In this document: positions 15,910 to 24,344 of the stretch, in pieces
Layout of the letters: each line of letters opens with the position of its first letter
How positions within the stretch are numbered: position 1 is the first letter of the stretch
Assembly: GCA_034430215.1 (NCBI GenBank)
Contig: DAOUFE010000013.1
Span: 1 to 64,000, forward strand
Source: UBA4782 sp034430215
GTDB taxonomy: Bacteria > Chloroflexota > Anaerolineae > Anaerolineales > Anaerolineaceae
Direction: 5' to 3'
Length of the DNA stretch: 64,000 nucleotides
The notes under the pieces: generated by a model
Told to the model about the DNA's origin: nothing
The model's database searches: none
Seen by the model: the letters and a program-made list of their open reading frames with translations, nothing else
Translations under genes and position numbers: made by a program

Positions 15910-16463
15910 TTTGCATTCCTTCCAAAGCCCAACAAATTACGCAATTGATTGCGCGCATTATTCAATAGCCATTTAATCGTGCCAGGTGCTACTGAAAGCG
16001 ATTCAGCCATTTCCTTTTCCTTCATATTTAAGAAATAGCGCTGGACGATGACTGCGCGATGACGGGGAGATAATTTTCCCAGGGCGTTTTCTATCTCATG
16101 CTTTAACCGGGCTTCATCAGCCAGTTCTTCAGCAGACTCTGCCTGCTGGAATAAATCGACAAGGATTTCCACATTATCCTCAGTTCCATATTGCACCCAA
16201 CGAACGGTTTTCTTGCCAGTGCTGATCGCGCAGTTAATGACAATACGCATCAGGTAAGGTTCAAAGAGGCGCGTCTCATCAAATTTCTCGATATGGTGAT
16301 AAAGTCGCACAAATGCATCCTGTGCAGCATCTTCAGCAAGTTGTTCATCATGGGTAATGAGAAAGGCTGTTTGAATGGCTTTCCGTTGGTAGCGATTCAC
16401 AAGAAATTCCAGCCCATCAATGTCACCGTTTTTAAGACGGCTGATCGCTTCTAAATCATTCAT
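15906..16463 (-). CDS. ECF-type RNA polymerase sigma factor
   Basis: A 185-residue sigma-70 relative with only regions 2 and 4. Region 2 reads EFLVNRYQRKAIQTAFLI then HDEQLAEDAAQDAFVRLY; region 4 reads LSPRHRAVIVQRYFLNM then EKEMAESLSVAPGTIKWLLNNAR. It would direct polymerase to a small regulon, probably including its own operon. Its last bases overlap the start of the membrane-anchored protein that is presumably its inhibitor. Confidence 0.92.
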   Translation of the reverse strand: MNDLEAISRLKNGDIDGLEFLVNRYQRKAIQTAFLITHDEQLAEDAAQDAFVRLYHHIEKFDETRLFEPYLMRIVINCAISTGKKTVRWVQYGTEDNVEILVDLFQQAESAEELADEARLKHEIENALGKLSPRHRAVIVQRYFLNMKEKEMAESLSVAPGTIKWLLNNARNQLRNLLGFGRNAK

Positions 16464-16844
16464 TATTTCTCCGTTTTTGATGAGTACTCATACTATAGAT
16501 ACGAGAACAACCTCAAAAAGGTTGGCATATTGAACTGATTTCTAAAGTAAAGTTGCCTACCAGCTTGATAATTCAATAGTGCCAGTAGCCATTGGCAAAC
16601 GTTTTTTCAATGTTAACTTTCCAGTATTTGGAATACCCTTCTTCTCCCACCAACTTGAAGCTCTTTTTGAGAACAATTGTAACAATAGATGAAATGATTT
16701 CTTTTTGAATTCTTTCTGTGAAGAAGCGCTGCTTGCTTTTCAAATTCCTGGTTTTTCTAGTAGTATAATTTTTCTCATGGTCAACGTTATTATTGTTGAT
16801 GATTATTGTGAAAACTTTATTATCGTTAGCATTCGGTCGGTTCC
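16464..16844. other. Intergenic region upstream of the ECF sigma gene and the ClC gene
   Basis: No gene is seen. A perfect 10-base palindrome TGAGTACTCA lies at 16481-16490, between the sigma start and a minus-strand TATAGT (RC of 16490-16495). It could be a regulatory site, or part of a promoter that the sigma factor recognises. The rest is AT-rich. Confidence 0.4.
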
Positions 16845-18488
16845 TTGTCCAGTAATTTAGATCCCCCTGTTGTTATTTCTACTGATTCAGATAAAGCAAG
16901 CGAGGAACTAGCCCAATCTGAAATAAAAGAATATCTGAGCGTTCGGCAGCAGCGCAGATGGGTCTTTCCAAGAGCAGCATTGGTGGGGGCGATTGCTGGA
17001 ACCATTGCCCTGTTATTCCGAATGGCTTTGAGCGGTGCAGACGCACTTCGTAATAATTTCATTAGTTGGGCGCATACTTTCCCAACTTTTGGGTGGATTT
17101 TCCCTGTTTTGTTTTCCTTGCTGGGAGCATTGATTTCTGTTGCAATGACACGCCGGTATGCATCTGAAGCCAGCGGAAGTGGAATTCCCTACCTGGAAGC
17201 AGTTTTGCAAAGGTTTCGTATTTTAAACTGGAAACGAGTTCTGCCAGTAAAATTCTTTGGCGGGATCATTGCCATTGGCAGCGGTCTTGCCCTGGGTAGA
17301 GAGGGTCCAACTGTTCAAATGGGTGGAGCTGTGGGGGATGCTATTTCAAGCGCGCTGAAAGTCTCAAAGACAGAGCGATTGACATTGACCACAGCAGGTG
17401 CGGGTGCCGGACTGGCTGCAGCTTTTAACGCACCACTATCAGGTTTAATTTTTGTACTCGAAGAAGTTCGGCGCGATTTTCAGCCCATCGTTTTTGGTGC
17501 TACTTTTATCGCAGCTGTGGTTTCGGATATCATTGCCCGGATTGGCGCGGGTCAATTCCCTGTTTTTACTATTCCTGATTATCCCGTTCCACCCCTGGAA
17601 GCATTGCCAGTTTTTGCTTTGTTGGGATGTGTAGCAGGCCTTTTAGGTGTTTTATTCAATAAAGGATTAATTTCCGCAATAAAACTGTTTGCATTAATTC
17701 CTAAACACCTGATTATTCCTGCTGCAGCCGTTACAGGAGGATTGGTTGGACTGGCAGGTTGGTTTTCTCCATTATTGATTGGAAGCGGACACTCTTTGGC
17801 CGAAACTGCCCTGCAGGGAAAACTTCTCCTTACTACAATTCCAATTTTCTTTTTGCTTCGTTTCCTGTTAACTACCTCAAATTATGCTACAGGTGCACCT
17901 GGCGGAATTTTTGCTCCACTTCTGGTGTTAGGTGCATTGATTGGACTGGCTGTTGGTCAAATTGCACATTCCATAACTCCTGATATTGTGCCTATTCCTG
18001 CGGTATTTGCAGTCGTGGGAATGGCAGCATACTTTACTGCAATTGTTCGAGCTCCTTTAACAGGCATTATGCTCATAGTCGAGATGACTGGTAATTATTC
18101 GCAAATGCTGCCGTTACTGGTTAGTTGCTTTTGCGCCTATATAATTGCGGAAGCCTTGAAAGATCTCCCCATTTATGAAGCCCTGCTTGAGCGTGATCTA
18201 CAACAAAAAGGGACTGGTCCTCTGATAAAAGATCCAATGGTCATGGATTTCTTAATACAGTCAGATGCACCATTCGCAGGAAAACTGGTACGGAACCTGG
18301 GACTTCCCCCGGGATGTATTCTTATACGTTGCTCAGATGGACAACGTGAATGGGTGCCAAAAGCAAACACTCGCCTTGATGCTCATATGAAAATTACGGT
18401 TGTCATTTCACCCGATGCGGAGAATAGTCTCGATATCCTGCATCATGGGTGTACATCTATCCGAACAAATCAACAAGCTAATATATAG
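16845..18488 (+). CDS. ClC-family chloride channel or H+/Cl- antiporter with TrkA-C domain
   Basis: A 547-residue membrane protein. The three anion-selectivity motifs are present: GSGIPYLEAV, GREGPTVQMGG with the external gating Glu, and GGIFAPLLVLGA. The Glu in VLEEVRRDFQP occupies the internal proton-glutamate position, so proton-coupled exchange is plausible. The last 90 residues (APFAGKLVRNLGLPPGCILI, then MKITVVISP) form a TrkA-C/RCK-C ligand-binding module. The start is a TTG at 16845, since a TAG lies six codons upstream and no ATG fits; no clear ribosome site is seen. Confidence 0.93.
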   Translation: MSSNLDPPVVISTDSDKASEELAQSEIKEYLSVRQQRRWVFPRAALVGAIAGTIALLFRMALSGADALRNNFISWAHTFPTFGWIFPVLFSLLGALISVAMTRRYASEASGSGIPYLEAVLQRFRILNWKRVLPVKFFGGIIAIGSGLALGREGPTVQMGGAVGDAISSALKVSKTERLTLTTAGAGAGLAAAFNAPLSGLIFVLEEVRRDFQPIVFGATFIAAVVSDIIARIGAGQFPVFTIPDYPVPPLEALPVFALLGCVAGLLGVLFNKGLISAIKLFALIPKHLIIPAAAVTGGLVGLAGWFSPLLIGSGHSLAETALQGKLLLTTIPIFFLLRFLLTTSNYATGAPGGIFAPLLVLGALIGLAVGQIAHSITPDIVPIPAVFAVVGMAAYFTAIVRAPLTGIMLIVEMTGNYSQMLPLLVSCFCAYIIAEALKDLPIYEALLERDLQQKGTGPLIKDPMVMDFLIQSDAPFAGKLVRNLGLPPGCILIRCSDGQREWVPKANTRLDAHMKITVVISPDAENSLDILHHGCTSIRTNQQANI

Positions 18489-18748
18489 TTCGTTGCGAAT
18501 CCCTTAAGATTTCATACCCAATACGCTTGTTCAATTCAAAAGCCCCATTCTATGATGGGATGAATTTTTTGTCAGTATTTGTAGTTCATTGTGAAGAGCG
18601 CTTTTCTTGCATTGAATAATGATAATGAAGTTTTACTCTTTCTAAACTCCCCTGCTCATTATTCCTCATTGCACACTCTCACAACCAAAGCATACCTGAA
18701 GGGGCGAAATTACATTACTTGTTAATTTCTCAATAGAGGGTATGGTCA

Positions 18749-19183
18749 ATGGTTCGATACATCATCATCAGTGGCATTCTATTCGGGGATATGGATGGCA
18801 TCATCAACATCATTCCGCTGGCGAGGAGATTATTCGAGTTTTATAAACCTATGGCAAGAACAGCGATCAATCCCATCAAAGGTATTGTCATTGACCTGGT
18901 GTATGGGTTTATCATGGCGATCATGTTTCTTCTTCTCTATCCAAGCCTGTCGGGCGATACTGTACTGCGTTCCCCTGCTGCCACCATTTACTATATCTGC
19001 ACAACCGATGTCGAAATGCTGAAACTCATGTTGATGAATGTTGTCAATCGCTACATTGAACATGGCAATATCAAATTTATAGCGGATCAGATCGACGATC
19101 AATTGCAATACAAAGCAATCTATCACCAGTGGAAATTCAGGAGAGTCGCTGATTGGGCATGGTGGGAAAAAGTACTGGAATAA
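18749..19183 (+). CDS. Small membrane protein of unknown function, possibly chimeric
   Basis: A 144-residue frame with AGAGGG eight bases before the ATG. Residues 1-75 have two hydrophobic stretches (IIISGILFGDMDG, then VYGFIMAIMFLLLYPSLSG) like small four-helix membrane proteins. From about residue 80 the sequence becomes hydrophilic and ends KFRRVADWAWWEKVLE, unlike the continuation I would expect. This could be a frameshifted or fused gene. No function can be given. Confidence 0.55.
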   Translation: MVRYIIISGILFGDMDGIINIIPLARRLFEFYKPMARTAINPIKGIVIDLVYGFIMAIMFLLLYPSLSGDTVLRSPAATIYYICTTDVEMLKLMLMNVVNRYIEHGNIKFIADQIDDQLQYKAIYHQWKFRRVADWAWWEKVLE

Positions 19184-19262
19184 GCTGTTTCCGTTTGTGA
19201 TAAAATCTTCTGGCATTGTGTTCACCAGATGATAATAACCTCTTAGTCACAAGTACATATCA

Positions 19263-19868
19263 ATGACCTTTACAATCCGCCTTGAAGAAGAAAAAGATTA
19301 CTTTCATGTAGAAAATCTGACCCGTGAGGCATTCTGGGATTTGTACCAACCCGGTTGTGATGAGCATCTTGCGCTTCACCAATTGCGAAATTCGCAAGCG
19401 TTCATCCCAGAATTGGATTATGTAGCCTGCGAGGATGATGAAATCTTGGGAAATATTGTGTACAGCAAAGCTGTTGTCCGGAATGAGAAAGAAATGTTTT
19501 CCGTTTTATGTATGGGACCTTTATGCGTGATTCCATCCCGCCAGAAAACGGGAATAGGCTCTCAATTGTTAAAATACACGATCGAAAAAGCAAAAGGAAT
19601 GGGTTATGCAGCAATCGTGATATTTGGCAACCCTGCTTACTATCACCGGTTTGGATTCAAGGACGCCAAAGAATATAACATTCAAACATCCGAAGGGCAA
19701 AACCTGGACGCTTTCATGGTGCTGTCATTAGATGAAGAGAAGTTACAAAAGATCAATGGAAGATTCTTTGAGGACCCAGCATTTCAAGTTGACAAGGAAA
19801 ACCTGAAAGAATTCGAGCAGAATTTTCCTTTTAAAGAAAAACACAAACGAGAAGGGCAATTCCGATAG
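19263..19868 (+). CDS. GNAT-family N-acetyltransferase (YhbS-like)
   Basis: A 201-residue acetyltransferase. The sequence runs from FTIRLEEEKDYFHVENLTREAFW through FSVLCMGPLCVIPSRQKTGIG, where the R/Q-x-x-G-x-G acetyl-CoA loop is RQKTGIGSQL (about residue 97). It continues to IVIFGNPAYYHRFGFKDA, the signature of the YhbS subgroup. The substrate is unknown. It has its own terminator 36 bases downstream, so it is likely monocistronic or the last gene of a short unit. Confidence 0.9.
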   Translation: MTFTIRLEEEKDYFHVENLTREAFWDLYQPGCDEHLALHQLRNSQAFIPELDYVACEDDEILGNIVYSKAVVRNEKEMFSVLCMGPLCVIPSRQKTGIGSQLLKYTIEKAKGMGYAAIVIFGNPAYYHRFGFKDAKEYNIQTSEGQNLDAFMVLSLDEEKLQKINGRFFEDPAFQVDKENLKEFEQNFPFKEKHKREGQFR

Positions 19869-19903
19869 TCTGGTTCTTTATCTTTGAGCATTTTGAATAG
19901 TAC

Positions 19904-19945
19904 AAACAACAACGCTCTCGGTTCAAAGAGCGTTGTTGTTTTTAT
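19904..19945 (+). terminator. Intrinsic terminator after the acetyltransferase gene
   Basis: Fifteen-base arms AAACAACAACGCTCT (19904-19918) and AGAGCGTTGTTGTTT (19927-19941) around an 8-base loop, running into a T-rich tract. The A-rich left edge makes it potentially bidirectional, which would suit the convergent ABC operon ending at 20002. Confidence 0.88.
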
Positions 19946-20001
19946 TGTATTCCTGATATTCAGCCATATGCAAAAACTATCTTCTGAACATCACTAAGTC
20001 T

Positions 20002-20904
20002 CTACGAAAGCACATCAATCGTTTGACCTTTACTCCGCATTAACCAGACATACCCATCTTCGAGACCAGGTTTTACCGCTTCAGCAGTTGGATATTTTTC
20101 TATGGAAGATCCAACCAACCTGTATTGGATCCCCTCTGGCAGGTGCAGCATGGATACGACGGTCAACCCGTGATCCGGTCTTTCCAGGCTGTCGGAGGTG
20201 AGTGACCAGACATGCCCATCCGCTTCCCGCATCAGCCCTGCAGGGTTGCCACGGAAGATCACCTGCCCGGATGATAACACAGCCATATCCTGGCAGGTCT
20301 GCGCGATATCTTCGACGATATGGGTTGATAGGATGATGGTTCTCTCATCGGACAAATTGACAAGCAGATTTCTGAAACGGATGCGCTCTTCAGGATCGAG
20401 GCCGGCAGTCGGTTCATCGACGATCAGCAGTTCAGGATCATTGACCAGTGCCTGGGCAATACCAACCCGTCGTTTCATACCGCCAGAAAATCCCTTGATC
20501 TTTCTGCCTGCATCCTGACTTAATCCAACCATATTGAGGGTCTTTTCAACCTGTTGTGCTCGTTTTTGCGTATCATCGATCCCCTTGAGGATCGCCATGT
20601 AATCTATGAACTGCGATGCGCTCAATTCCTGATACATGCCAAGTTCTTGTGGAAGATACCCCAGTGTGGCTTTGACAGCTTTTTTCCCGGCATTAGTTTT
20701 TAATGAATACCCGTTGATTGTAACTTCACCCTGGCTCGGATTGACAATTCCAGCCAGAATACGCATCAAAGTAGTTTTTCCAGCTCCATTTGGACCAAGC
20801 AGTCCAAACATTCCGGTGCCAATTTCAAGATTGACATTATCCAGCGCCTGAACGGTGCGATTTTTTGCGTGGTAGATTTTTGAAAGAGAAGAAATTGTGA
20901 TCAC
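20002..20904 (-). CDS. ABC transporter ATP-binding protein
   Basis: A 300-residue ATPase of the ABC-2 exporter type. Walker A is GLLGPNGAGKTTLMR (about residues 33-47), the signature is FSGGMKRRVGIAQAL, Walker B is LLIVDEPTAGLDP, and the switch His is in ILSTHIVEDIAQ. A 75-residue C-terminal domain follows. It is the last gene of a five-gene minus-strand unit with an ECF sigma factor, a membrane anti-sigma protein and two permeases. Confidence 0.92.
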   Translation of the reverse strand: MITISSLSKIYHAKNRTVQALDNVNLEIGTGMFGLLGPNGAGKTTLMRILAGIVNPSQGEVTINGYSLKTNAGKKAVKATLGYLPQELGMYQELSASQFIDYMAILKGIDDTQKRAQQVEKTLNMVGLSQDAGRKIKGFSGGMKRRVGIAQALVNDPELLIVDEPTAGLDPEERIRFRNLLVNLSDERTIILSTHIVEDIAQTCQDMAVLSSGQVIFRGNPAGLMREADGHVWSLTSDSLERPDHGLTVVSMLHLPEGIQYRLVGSSIEKYPTAEAVKPGLEDGYVWLMRSKGQTIDVLS

Positions 20905-20962
20905 GTTCTTTATCCTTTTGTTAATTCTTTTCGTCGTATGTGCCAGAAAGGCAACCCAATGA

Positions 20963-21655
20963 TTAGATATATCTTTCCTGTCGTCGCAGTAATTCCAAAG
21001 AGGCGATCAGAAAGGCAATGCTTAAACTGAAAAGTACGATCTGGTTGGCATGTAATGCAGGATGTTCTGGCATAAAAACACCCATGAAGACCAATACGTA
21101 CTGACCTATTGCACCATCTGCAAACCAACTGCGTGCGACAAGCTGGACAATCCATACCAGACCAACTACAGAAGCCCCTATAGGCGCATGGGTGGAAATA
21201 AAAGCCATCAGGCATCCAAATGACATCAGCGAAATAGTCGGTATCAGCCAAAGCAACTGCATATCACCCAGGCCGCCAATGGGAGAAAAATCGGCGCCAA
21301 AATAAACAGCAAAAATTTGAAAGGTAAGCGCTGACAGCACCTGGATTGTGAAGGTTGGCAGGAGCCGTTCCAGGAGAGTCTGGATGGCTGAAATCGGTGT
21401 AGAAAAACGCAGTTCCAGAGCAGGGTCTTCCAGAACCGCATAGGCAGCGGTTATTCCACCCATCAATGGGATGACCGTTCCCAGGTACGCGCGTGTTGTG
21501 TCAAAAATATACTCAGAACCACGGATGAACCCGATGATGATGAATAGTGCCCAAAAAGAAAGTGGGAACCATATCTGTTCGAATCGAGAGGTAAGCAAGA
21601 TGTAGTGTAATGATGAGCGTTTCATGATAATCCCTAAGCTCGCTTTTCCTGCCAT
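20963..21655 (-). CDS. ABC-type membrane permease subunit
   Basis: A 230-residue protein with about six hydrophobic segments, for example PLSFWALFIIIGFIRG and VIPLMGGITAAYAVLED. Its start overlaps the end of the upstream permease gene by 22 bases. I recognise no named family beyond its ABC-2-like topology. Position between another permease and an ATPase makes it a transporter subunit. A 58-base gap separates it from the ATPase gene. Confidence 0.75.
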   Translation of the reverse strand: MAGKASLGIIMKRSSLHYILLTSRFEQIWFPLSFWALFIIIGFIRGSEYIFDTTRAYLGTVIPLMGGITAAYAVLEDPALELRFSTPISAIQTLLERLLPTFTIQVLSALTFQIFAVYFGADFSPIGGLGDMQLLWLIPTISLMSFGCLMAFISTHAPIGASVVGLVWIVQLVARSWFADGAIGQYVLVFMGVFMPEHPALHANQIVLFSLSIAFLIASLELLRRQERYI

Positions 21656-22419
21656 CGCAGGTAACGGTTGGCAGCAAACAAAGCGATGGTGATACAGGTC
21701 ATGAGAACAATCAAATTTAACACTGCTTCACCGGGAGTGAAACCCTGCACTACTTTGTAGGTCGAGCTATAAGTAACATTGAAGTATGCCTGCAAGGGAT
21801 ACTGCCCTGCAGCATTTAATAGAGTATCACTAATGGTTGGAAATGCTTTTGGAGAGAGCAAATTACCCCAAAACCAGTAGCCTGTAAACAACACCTGATA
21901 CACACGTAGCGGCATGACCAAAGGACAAGCCAGCGAAAAAGCAACAACAAAAGCATGTGCAGGCACCGCAATAGAGAGGAAAGCCAGGAAAAGAGGCCAC
22001 AGGTATTCCAATGGAGCAAGACCTGTTACGATCATGGCAATTCCAGATGCTGCCACCAGAAATGCCATGGGAAGGAGTACAGAAAGCAAAATTCCCAGGT
22101 ACTTTGCCAGAACGTAGGCAGAAATGGATAAAGGTGTGCTGCATTGCAGCTCTCGAATACCATTACGGAAATCACGCTGCATCCTGTCTGCAGATAATAT
22201 TCCTGCCAGAAGAGGCATAAAAACATTGAAAGTAAAAACGAAATTTCCCGCGCTTTGCCAGATTTTTTCATGAACGATCATATCACCTGTTCTATCCATG
22301 GATGGAGCAAGGATGGAAATGATATAAAAAGTGATGAGCAATGCGTAGGTGATCCAGAAACCAGTCCGGCGGATCGACATTTTAAATTCATAGTTGCTTA
22401 TTTTGAAAAAGTGGTTCAT
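21634..22419 (-). CDS. ABC-2-type permease subunit
   Basis: A 261-residue membrane protein with a short cytoplasmic start (MNHFFKISNYEFKMSIRRTG) followed by a first helix, a large loop and five more hydrophobic segments. The loop stretch LAGILSADRMQRDFRNGIRE matches the re-entrant region of ABC-2 permeases. It probably forms a heterodimer with the next gene product. The cargo is unknown. Confidence 0.8.
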   Translation of the reverse strand: MNHFFKISNYEFKMSIRRTGFWITYALLITFYIISILAPSMDRTGDMIVHEKIWQSAGNFVFTFNVFMPLLAGILSADRMQRDFRNGIRELQCSTPLSISAYVLAKYLGILLSVLLPMAFLVAASGIAMIVTGLAPLEYLWPLFLAFLSIAVPAHAFVVAFSLACPLVMPLRVYQVLFTGYWFWGNLLSPKAFPTISDTLLNAAGQYPLQAYFNVTYSSTYKVVQGFTPGEAVLNLIVLMTCITIALFAANRYLRWQEKRA

Positions 22420-22500
22420 TCTATTCTCGTTTTTTTAATAGTATGTTGTCTTTCCTGTAGATCAATTCTTGTTCGAAATAATGATAGAGCAGCCGCGAAA

Positions 22501-23415
22501 TTACGCTGATCTCGGCACCAGTCCACGTTCAGAGAATCGAGTGGAAAACAATGCAACGGCAAAAATCACAATTGCAGATATAAGCATCAAACCCGGTGAT
22601 TTCCAAAAACCCTGGTAACCATTCCAAAAGCCTTCAATTTTTGATATTGAAAATCCCCAGAAATTTAGAAACTTTGACACCTGTAAGTATTGAGTGACCC
22701 ACAATATATAAGAGATCACAATGGCGTTGCTGGTACCCAGCCATATAGAGAGTAGCAATGCCAGGGCGGAGAGGAATGCCATCGGTGCCAGCCAGCTTAA
22801 GATGAGCTGCCCAAAGAATTCTGACGGGATGATCGATACCAATGCGACGCTGGCCACCAGGGTGATCACCAGGTTAAACGCAGAAACAATGCTTAAACGT
22901 GCAAGGAGAATTTTCCACAAGGATGTTTGAGTTGCCACGACAAGTTCGTATGCAGGATCATTTTCGGGGTTGTGAAGCATTGCCAGGTTCGCGGCTGCCA
23001 CCATCGGAGCTATGAACACGATCGCGTTGACATGATTGGAAAGCAGTGCAATCATTACACCCAACGCCATGATACCAAGAGAAGTCGGCCAAACCTCGCG
23101 TCTGATGAGATAAGATTGGGCTCTCAGCAGGTTGAACGCTTGCTGGAAGGCTTTAGCGAATTTAAGAAATACAGGGAAGGGTTTATTCTCAGTTTGTTCT
23201 TTTTCCCGAATATGTGTCAGGGCATGTTCTGCAAGGTTTTTCGGCGGTACAACGGCTGTATTCGTCGCTTTTATTTCGCCAGAAACCGAGCGCCAAAAGG
23301 TCAATTCTTCCTGGCACAGAGAGCATTCCTTGAGGTGCTCCTCCAATTCAGAAACCTGTGAGGCCTCCAATTGCCGTGCAGCATAGAGGGGTATTTCATC
23401 AAGGTAATGTTTCAT
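22501..23415 (-). CDS. Zinc-finger anti-sigma factor fused to a multi-helix membrane domain
   Basis: A 304-residue protein. The N-terminus is a zf-HC2 anti-sigma domain: residues EIPLYAARQLEASQVSELEE, then HLKECSLCQEEL, which carry the H-x3-C-x2-C zinc ligands (about residues 32-39). The C-terminal 200 residues contain about six membrane helices resembling an ABC-2 permease. The ATG at 23415 shares one base with the stop of the sigma gene; a longer frame starting at 23505 lies inside that gene and is rejected. It should hold the ECF sigma factor at the membrane. Confidence 0.85.
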   Translation of the reverse strand: MKHYLDEIPLYAARQLEASQVSELEEHLKECSLCQEELTFWRSVSGEIKATNTAVVPPKNLAEHALTHIREKEQTENKPFPVFLKFAKAFQQAFNLLRAQSYLIRREVWPTSLGIMALGVMIALLSNHVNAIVFIAPMVAAANLAMLHNPENDPAYELVVATQTSLWKILLARLSIVSAFNLVITLVASVALVSIIPSEFFGQLILSWLAPMAFLSALALLLSIWLGTSNAIVISYILWVTQYLQVSKFLNFWGFSISKIEGFWNGYQGFWKSPGLMLISAIVIFAVALFSTRFSERGLVPRSA

Positions 23416-24038
23416 TAGATTTCCTCCATACGGCTCATCACACCGCGTAACTGTTGTCGGGCATAACTTAAACGACTTTTTACGGTTCCAATAGGGCAGT
23501 GACATACTTCTGCAATTTCGTTCAGGTTCAATCCCTGATAAAAAACCAGTTCAAGCACCAGGCGATGTTCTGGTGATAATTGCCTCAAGCCCTGCCGGAT
23601 TAACCTTGATTGTTCATTGGACTGGGCTTGCTCTTCAGGTTGTGGTTCCTCAGCAAAGAGATTGTCTTCCATCTCCTCTGAAATTGGGATAAGCCGATGA
23701 CGCAAGGATTTGCTCGCAGTGTGATGAATGATCCTCAAAAGCCAGGCGATGAGACGTCCGTCACCACGATATGAACCAGCAGAACGCCAGACTGCTTCCA
23801 GCGTATCCTGAACTACATCCTCCGCCTGTGCATGATCCGAAGTCAGGCACAGAGCATAGGTATACAATCGCTGACCATATACCAGATACAGTTCATGGAG
23901 GGCGTTTTCCTCTTTCGCTGCAATCCGGCTTATTAGTTCAAGATCGTACGCAGTATCAGAGGATATGGATTGCGTTCTCTCAGTTGTTTGAGAAAGGTTC
24001 ATTGTCAATTGCTTTGCCAGCATTTCGTCTTCACTCAT
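23415..24038 (-). CDS. ECF-type RNA polymerase sigma factor
   Basis: A 207-residue group IV sigma factor. Region 2 runs ALHELYLVYGQRLYTYALCL then AQAEDVVQDTLEAVWRSAG, followed by RLIAWLLRIIHHTA. Region 4 is LSPEHRLVLELVFYQGLNL then NEIAEVCHCPIGTVKSRLSY. It opens the operon with its zinc-finger anti-sigma partner and an ABC transporter, which is therefore its probable regulatory target. Confidence 0.92.
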   Translation of the reverse strand: MSEDEMLAKQLTMNLSQTTERTQSISSDTAYDLELISRIAAKEENALHELYLVYGQRLYTYALCLTSDHAQAEDVVQDTLEAVWRSAGSYRGDGRLIAWLLRIIHHTASKSLRHRLIPISEEMEDNLFAEEPQPEEQAQSNEQSRLIRQGLRQLSPEHRLVLELVFYQGLNLNEIAEVCHCPIGTVKSRLSYARQQLRGVMSRMEEI

Positions 24039-24344
24039 GTACTCTGGTAGTGTTCATAAATATGTACCACCATGAAGACAAAAGGTTCAAAATTGGGTTG
24101 GATGTTTTGCTTACAAGACAAAACCAATTATTTCACTCTACAGTATAAAGCACCATCATTTCCGGAGCTTATTTCTGATAGCCTGATAAAAATTATGCAC
24201 ACATTCCTTTGTAGATTTCTGTACAACAGTACTGTTTTTTCAAATGCAAAGTCCGATCCTTATGATTGTGTATAATCAAAACCCGAAGAATATGTTCCGC
24301 ATACTGACCTTTCATTGCACATATTCTACAGGGAGAACCAGATT
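24039..24344. other. Divergent promoter region between the sigma gene and the aldo/keto reductase gene
   Basis: About 300 AT-rich bases without a supported gene. I see no promoter pair good enough to name. The end carries AGGGAGAA (24330-24337), the ribosome site of the aldo/keto reductase gene. Confidence 0.4.

Noticed and set aside
20910..21251. Minus-strand frame of 113 codons overlapping the permease end
   Set aside because: It is a shifted frame of the permease gene with aberrant Cys and Trp-rich composition.
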